Of a stretch of DNA of 64,000 nucleotides, positions 58,790 through 64,000 are shown piece by piece. Source of the stretch: Mya arenaria (Eukaryota > Mollusca > Bivalvia > Myida > Myidae); the NCBI RefSeq assembly GCF_026914265.1, contig NC_069129.1, positions 23,903,743 through 23,967,742 of the forward strand. The letters run 5' to 3'. Under the pieces are notes generated by a model that saw only the letters and a list, made by a program, of their open reading frames with translations, was not told where the DNA came from and did no database searches. Positions within the stretch are counted from its first letter, which is position 1; each line of letters opens with the position of its first letter. The position numbers were made by a program, and so were the translations under genes.

Positions 58790-59600
58790 ATTAATGCGTG
58801 GGTTTACTGCAGTCACATGAATGAAATAGTTTGATGAATGAAAAATTGTTTGAATGGCAGATCGTATTTACGGATACAAATTAGGTATTAATTACCTTTC
58901 AAAAATATACAAAAACATCGAATTTCTTTTAGATATTTGTCCAAATTAAATGTTTTTCGATTTTTATATTCTTTTCGGTATTAATATTTTTTAATGATAT
59001 ACTTAGACTTATATTTATTTTCATATTTTAATATCTACATACAATAGAATGCAAAGCTATTCTCCAAGCAGCATAAAACAGTATACACTACATAACCATT
59101 AATCAATAATTAATATTTCGTATAAACCTTAATTTACTTCCTTCATACAGACTAAAAAATGAATACTCTACATATATATACTTTAGTGACCTTATATTCA
59201 GTCTTTAGTCTAAATTTGAAACATTTGTAAGTAAAAGTATTGTAAAGTGTGTTTATATTGCTTTCCTAAAGCAAAGTCTAACCCATCTTAAAAGTAAATT
59301 CATATGCGTCGGGGTTTACCCTTTACGCACAAGAAGGAGCCAAATTTCGAAATATAAAAATCCCCAAAATATCGTCAATATTATACACTCAAATTGTTTC
59401 CATGTTGTAGTAAGGATACTTCCTTTTTACGACTAACAAACATTATATATATTATATGTACGGTGGATGGTTTCTTATACGTATATAAATGACTGAAAAT
59501 ACATAACAGTAAAGTTATTACTATTAGTATATTTGCTCTTATTTCAACTGAAATTGGACATGAACTGACTTATTTTGCAACTAAGGCCATGAATATTTAT
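58790..59600 (+). repeat. Segmental duplication, right copy
   Basis: Direct, diverged copy of 56510-57440, about 2.2 kb downstream, with small insertions and deletions. Confidence 0.75.
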
Positions 59601-59604
59601 ATAA

Positions 59605-59830
59605 AAAAAATACAGAAACAAGTCCAGTAGTCGAAAGTGTAAACATAAACCCTGTTTAACGACACAGGGTCAACGCCAATGACATAGCACACACAAACAA
59701 ACAATCACAAACCAGAAACATAGAACAACAACACATAACTCCTCAAACAACACACTACATATACTAGGTACCGCCTTGGAACGGTCAGTAGAATGTAAAT
59801 TTACTGGAGGATTTAACTATTTCTTCGCAG
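59605..59830 (+). repeat. Dispersed repeat, CCGCCTTGGAAC family, copy 3
   Basis: Matches 47550-47810 and includes ACCGCCTTGGAACGGTCAGT followed by AATGTAAATTTACTGGAGG. Confidence 0.65.
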
Positions 59831-60309
59831 ACTTGTGTGTTTGTCAATATGATTAAATGTATACTGTTTGTGTTTTCTTTTTCTACACGCAAAATCCTTT
59901 TAAATCATACCAAACTAACATGGGGTCACCATGCATCCAAATGTCACATTTGTGTATATTGGTTACCTTTAATATCGGGTTTCGAATGCTATTTCTTGCA
60001 CACCGGATGTGTGTTTCCGGTCATGTGACCAGTGCTGGAAAAACCCGTCTTCACCGCCATGTAAGATGAATCACGCGCAACAACGCGCCACTTCTTATTT
60101 CTTTTATTGTATGGTTTATGAAAAGTATATTATGCCATTTCAATAGAGCGCAATCACATATATGATATGCAAGACTTTTAATTAAAATTGAAAATAAATA
60201 ATCGTAAAAACGCGATTTTCAGAGGAACTATTGGACGTAGAATAGTGATTTAAAATTACTGCGCTTTTTCCACAAATTGGTAATTTTAGATATGTAAGAA
60301 AAATTATCA

Positions 60310-60425
60310 ATCTTGTTTTTCCGGTCCGGATCGAAAAATCCGACCCTCGGGTACGCTGCATGGTCGGCAACGAGGCTTGCCCTCGGGTCGGATTTTTCTA
60401 TCCGTACCGGAAACACATGATAGAT
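60310..60425. repeat. Fold-back element
   Basis: Arms TTCCGGTCCGGATCGAAAAA (60318 on) and its imperfect complement TTTTTCTATCCGTACCGGAA (to about 60411), both next to a GACCCTCGGG or CCCTCGGGTC stretch. The frames on both strands here are mirror images caused by the inverted repeat, not genes. Confidence 0.7.
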
Positions 60426-61007
60426 ACTTATATTACTAATGAGCGAAAATATCAAATGGAAAAAGTTATTGCAGTTTGTATATGTGTGCACGTTAAACAT
60501 GTTACTAATGAAAGTGATTATTATAATGTTCAATTAACATGTTTCACAATTAAATAAACAAGTCTAATCCTAAGATATGCTCTATTCAAATAATGAACAG
60601 CCACATCGTACATATTGTATTCATGAGAATCAAGTGTATAACAAGATACTTTTAAACGTGAACAATCTTTTAAAAAGTGCGTATTACTAATTTAAAATGA
60701 TATTTCAGAAAAATGCAGGATAGATTATAATCGTACCCGGTAGTTCCTTACCATGAAGGCAATTATGAAGGAGTATCAATAACCCGCAAGATATAGGCCA
60801 AATGAACTATATCCTTGTATAGTGGTTCATTAAAAATAAACATTGTCAAAAAATCATTTTGTTGTTGAAAATGATGATAATATCATCGCTTTATTTATGT
60901 AAAATTTGCAGTTGATTTTACCTCAATAATGTTCATATATTGTAAATTTTATTCGAAAATAAGATGCAACACATGCATGCCTGCTTGTGTATCTATTTTC
61001 TCTTTAC

Positions 61008-61553
61008 CTTGAATACCGTGTTCTAATGGTTACGACCAGTCTTCGCCATAAAAACCGTGTTCTAATGATAAAGATCAGTCTTTACCATGAATACCGTGTT
61101 CATATGATTAGGACCAGTCTTCACCATTAATACCGTGTTCTAATGATTATGACCAGTCTTCACCATTTATACCGTGTTCTAATGTTTAGGACCAGTCTTC
61201 ACCATCAATACCGTGTTCGAATGATTATGACCAGTCTTCACCATTTATACCATGTTCTTATGTTTAGGACCAGTCTTCACCATGAAAACCGTGTTCTTAT
61301 GTTTTGGACCAGTCTTCACCATTTATACCGTGTTCTAATGTGTAGGACCAGTCTTCACCATTTATACCGTGTTCTAATGTGTAGGACCAGTGTTCACCAT
61401 TTATACCGTGTTCTAATGTGTAGGACCAGTGTTCACCATTTATACCGTGTTCTAATGTGTAGGACCAGTGTTCACCATTTATACCGTGTTCTAATGATTA
61501 GGACCAGCATGCACCATGAAACCGTGTTCAAATGAATAGGACCAGTCTGCACC
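61008..61553 (+). repeat. 39-bp minisatellite, about 14 units
   Basis: The unit contains ACCGTGTTCTAATG, then GGACCAGTCTTCACCAT. The marker ACCGTG recurs every 39 bp (61015, 61054, 61093, 61132 and so on). Since 39 is a multiple of three, a plus frame stays open with the 13-residue repeat LYRVLMCRTSVHH; there is no other sign of coding. Confidence 0.95.
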
Positions 61554-61559
61554 ATAATG

Positions 61560-62097
61560 ACCGCACTCGTTTTCAGTATAATCGCAAAAATATTGTCAAC
61601 AAAAACTTCTGTTTTCATAATCGTCGTTTAAGCATCGGAAGAGGTTTTAATCAAAATAAAGAATTTCGAGATAAATGCATTTTTACTTGTCCTTATTAAT
61701 TTGGTCCTATAACAAAATGAGTTGTTCAATATAATTATTCAGAAAAATGGGTAATGTAAATGAGGAATACACGAAACTAAAATATGAAAAGTACATATTT
61801 TAAGCATTTCATCGTAAAAAAGGCCTGGCCTCATATTCACGAAATATTAAATGTCTCAAAGCCTTTGAATGTAACATAATGGTAATACCATATTTTCTTC
61901 ATTTAGTTTTGCTTTAGAATAGAATTAATCGCATACATACAGAACGCACAGAGCTTGAGTAAACATAATTGTCTAATTTACAAATCTTTGGCATACAAGA
62001 AAGTATATCTGAAATATTTTTTAGATCCATTATATATGAGATTCTACTTCAGACTAGTGTGACACTGCTACATACAAACGTTGAATATTTTTTCACC
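61560..62097. other. Upstream region of the signal-peptide exon
   Basis: AT-rich; would hold the promoter and 5' UTR of the exon at 62098. No TATA box could be chosen with confidence. Confidence 0.4.
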
Positions 62098-62167
62098 ATG
62101 GAAACTGGCCCTTTTTGGAAGCTTTTGGTGATAGGGATTATTTTTATTACGTGCACAAACTGTCAAG
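62098..62167 (+). CDS. First coding exon of a secreted or membrane protein
   Basis: ATG at 62098 opens METGPFWKLLVIGIIFITCT then NCQ, a textbook signal peptide (charged n-region ending in Lys, hydrophobic core of about 11 residues, polar end with Cys). The exon ends CAAG|GTAAGA, a near-consensus donor, with one spare base. An upstream in-frame ATG at 61969 would bury this signal, so 62098 is preferred. The following exons are not found in the remaining 1.8 kb, part of which is a SINE, so the gene probably continues beyond the window. Function unknown. Confidence 0.6.
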
Positions 62168-62831
62168 GTAAGAGTATTCATTTACTTTTCTTTTCTAAAT
62201 TTTTATTTCATAGAAAAGTATTTATTTTGTAGTATCAATGAATAAAACATATAGTACAATGCACACTTTATATCGATAATCGAAACTAAAAAAATTGTAT
62301 GAAAATTAGACTATGATGCAATTACTTATCTGAGAAAGGCATTTAGAGTATACAGTAATTCCATTATGACGCATTAAACATGTTTAACATGATTAGGGCA
62401 GCTATTCCATGTTGTTTCTTGGGTAAAAGACAGAGTGCTTTGCCAGTACCAGTGTGTGTAAACCATGTGATAAGTTGCGTCATAAATGCTACGTCGAAAG
62501 GCAATGATTTGCTTTGAATGAAGACATTAAACATAGATAATTTTACTATTTCATCACCATTTTAAATGAAACAGAGTGCAGTCTACACCACTTACAAAGC
62601 CCTAACTTCGGTATTTTACCAGGGTTTGATTGAGAGTTTAGTTTCTGAAAACAATTCGACAAACCTTTTCACAAAACCACCGCCCGATAGAGCACTGTCA
62701 AATATTTGTTTGGAAGAAGGTTTGAGGAATCTAATCAGCTAATCAAACTCCGGTTATAAAACGAAGGCGGTGCTCTTCAAGCGGCATAGACTGTTTTGTT
62801 TGCTTTTTGAGCATTGTTATAATATATCATA

Positions 62832-63215
62832 TATGTGGCCAATTGGTTAAGGCGTCCGCCTACGGAGCGGGAGGTCGTGGGCCGCGTCATACCGAAAGAC
62901 GTTAAAAGTTGGCACAAGTAGCTCCCATGCCTGGCGCTCGACATTTAATGGGTAGTGCTTGGAAAATTGGTGTACTCAGTACTGGTTTAACCCAGGAAAG
63001 TTGTAACCCGTGTATCGATGCTTTACACCGAACACATAAAAGAACCAAGGGGTCTCTTCGAGAAAGAGCTAGGGTATCGCACCCGGACTTCCTTGTATTC
63101 CACCGCTGTCTCTTCCGCATGCTTTCCCTTCAGCAAAAACAAAAACGGACCTCGTTGGAAATAAGTGCTTGTACTTTCACGGGTTATCCTTTACCACAGG
63201 GTCTAAAAAAAGAAA
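62832..63215 (+). mobile_element. tRNA-derived SINE, family A, copy 2
   Basis: Second copy of the SINE at 5496-5870, same orientation. A box TGGCCAATTGG (62836-62846) and the loop CTACGGA are kept, but about 14 bases with the B box are missing (GTGG joins GCCGCGTC near 62881). The body is well conserved and has an extra AAGTTGTAACCCGTGTATCGA relative to copy 1. It lies downstream of the signal-peptide exon, probably in its intron. Confidence 0.85.
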
Positions 63216-64000
63216 AAAAAGACCTACATGCTACCATGTTTTTGATCGAAGAAATACGCACGGCTAATATTCTTATGAGATTTTTAAAAACCTGATAACA
63301 TCAATGTTTTAAACAATGGCATTATAAGGATTGCAGTATTTTTAGCTGGAAACTAATATTTTTTTTCAATTCTGTTCAAATGGATTTAATGTATTTTTCT
63401 TAATTTTAATGAACAACCACCAAACAGCATCTGGCAGACAATCATTTAAATAGAACCTGGTAAATGAAGCCTAAAAATTATTCATTTTTCAATAGAGTTT
63501 CTAACGTCCTAGAAAAATAAAACATCGGCTGTCACATTTGTAGATATTTATTGATATTAGAGCTCTAATTTCAAATCTTGATAAGTTTTTATAGTTGTTA
63601 CAAGCATTTTGTTCACAATTCACAAGAATAGGTTTTGTTATTTGAATGTCTGACAAAAAATGTGAATGAGTCACTTTAAACCATAATCATTTATTGGTAT
63701 GGGCACACTGATTGATAGTGTAATTATAACCCTCAAAACAGAGTATTCACGGTTTGTCTGTTGTTCTTATTTGTATGTTTTCTTTTTAATTACTTTATTG
63801 TGTGAAATGTCGTTTCACATATATACAATATCTGATATAATTTATTGATAAAACATCCGTGCTCATTATTCATTAACATACTCCTAACATGCACACTATA
63901 ATTCATCGATTCAATGCATACGTCTGTGAGCATTGGTCCCATTTCATTTATATGTCTTCAAGCCTTATTTTTAGGGAGGTCATTTTTATATCTCCAGTTC
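63216..64000. other. AT-rich end of the window
   Basis: No exon, repeat unit or RNA gene recognised. Confidence 0.5.

Overview
The window looks like nuclear genomic DNA from a mollusc, most likely a bivalve. It is AT-rich, its genes have short exons with GT-AG introns, and it is crowded with satellite-like arrays, fold-back elements, tRNA-derived SINEs and LINE debris. No bacterial operon, phage or CRISPR structure is present. The bivalve assignment is an inference from the repeat style (internally tandem arrays of about 146 bp bounded by inverted C/G runs) and from a HEPN gene of the DZIP3 type, a class expanded in bivalves. No database search was possible.

Genes. (1) 4103-5041 (-): single-exon rhodopsin-class GPCR; the frame is cut by a stop codon exactly where the Tyr of the NPxxY motif should be, although the helix-8 coding sequence continues to 4022. 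(2) 17329 to 13547 (-): a four-exon gene reconstructed from splice sites and matching phases. It encodes a HEPN domain whose R-X4-H motif is split by an intron of about 2 kb, followed by an acidic tail of tandem 39-residue repeats that is ended early by a single-base stop. A broken partial copy of the tail lies at 7.5-7.8 kb. (3) 40910 to 35476 (-): a four-exon gene for a secreted protein with the layout signal peptide, PAN-like domain, Thr-rich mucin stalk, EGF-like Cys cluster, second PAN-like domain; all exon phases agree. (4) 49882 to about 48540 (-): a C2H2 zinc-finger array of about 15 fingers, half readable and half decayed. (5) 62098-62167 (+): a signal-peptide first exon whose gene continues to the right. 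(6) 52.6-53.9 kb: an unrecognised broken coding remnant.

Repeats fill the rest. 0-4 kb: two fold-back elements, a 15-bp minisatellite, microsatellites and a 48-bp minisatellite. 5.5-10.4 kb: SINEs and a TTAA-flanked fold-back element. 20-28 kb: four array-type or MITE-like elements, including an array in which nine of twelve monomers carry a perfect 15-bp palindrome identical to the vertebrate estrogen-response consensus. 28.6-31.3 kb: nested repeats, a tRNA-like relic and a perfect GC-rich hairpin. 45.2-47.4 kb: a 5'-truncated LINE inserted inside a minisatellite. 54-61.6 kb: two more arrays of about 145 bp, a direct segmental duplication, two fold-backs and a 39-bp minisatellite. 62.8 kb: a second copy of the 5.5-kb SINE.

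The genes do not form a pathway. The HEPN gene may relate to innate immunity and the PAN-mucin gene to the cell surface, extracellular matrix or mucus, but these roles are family-level inferences.
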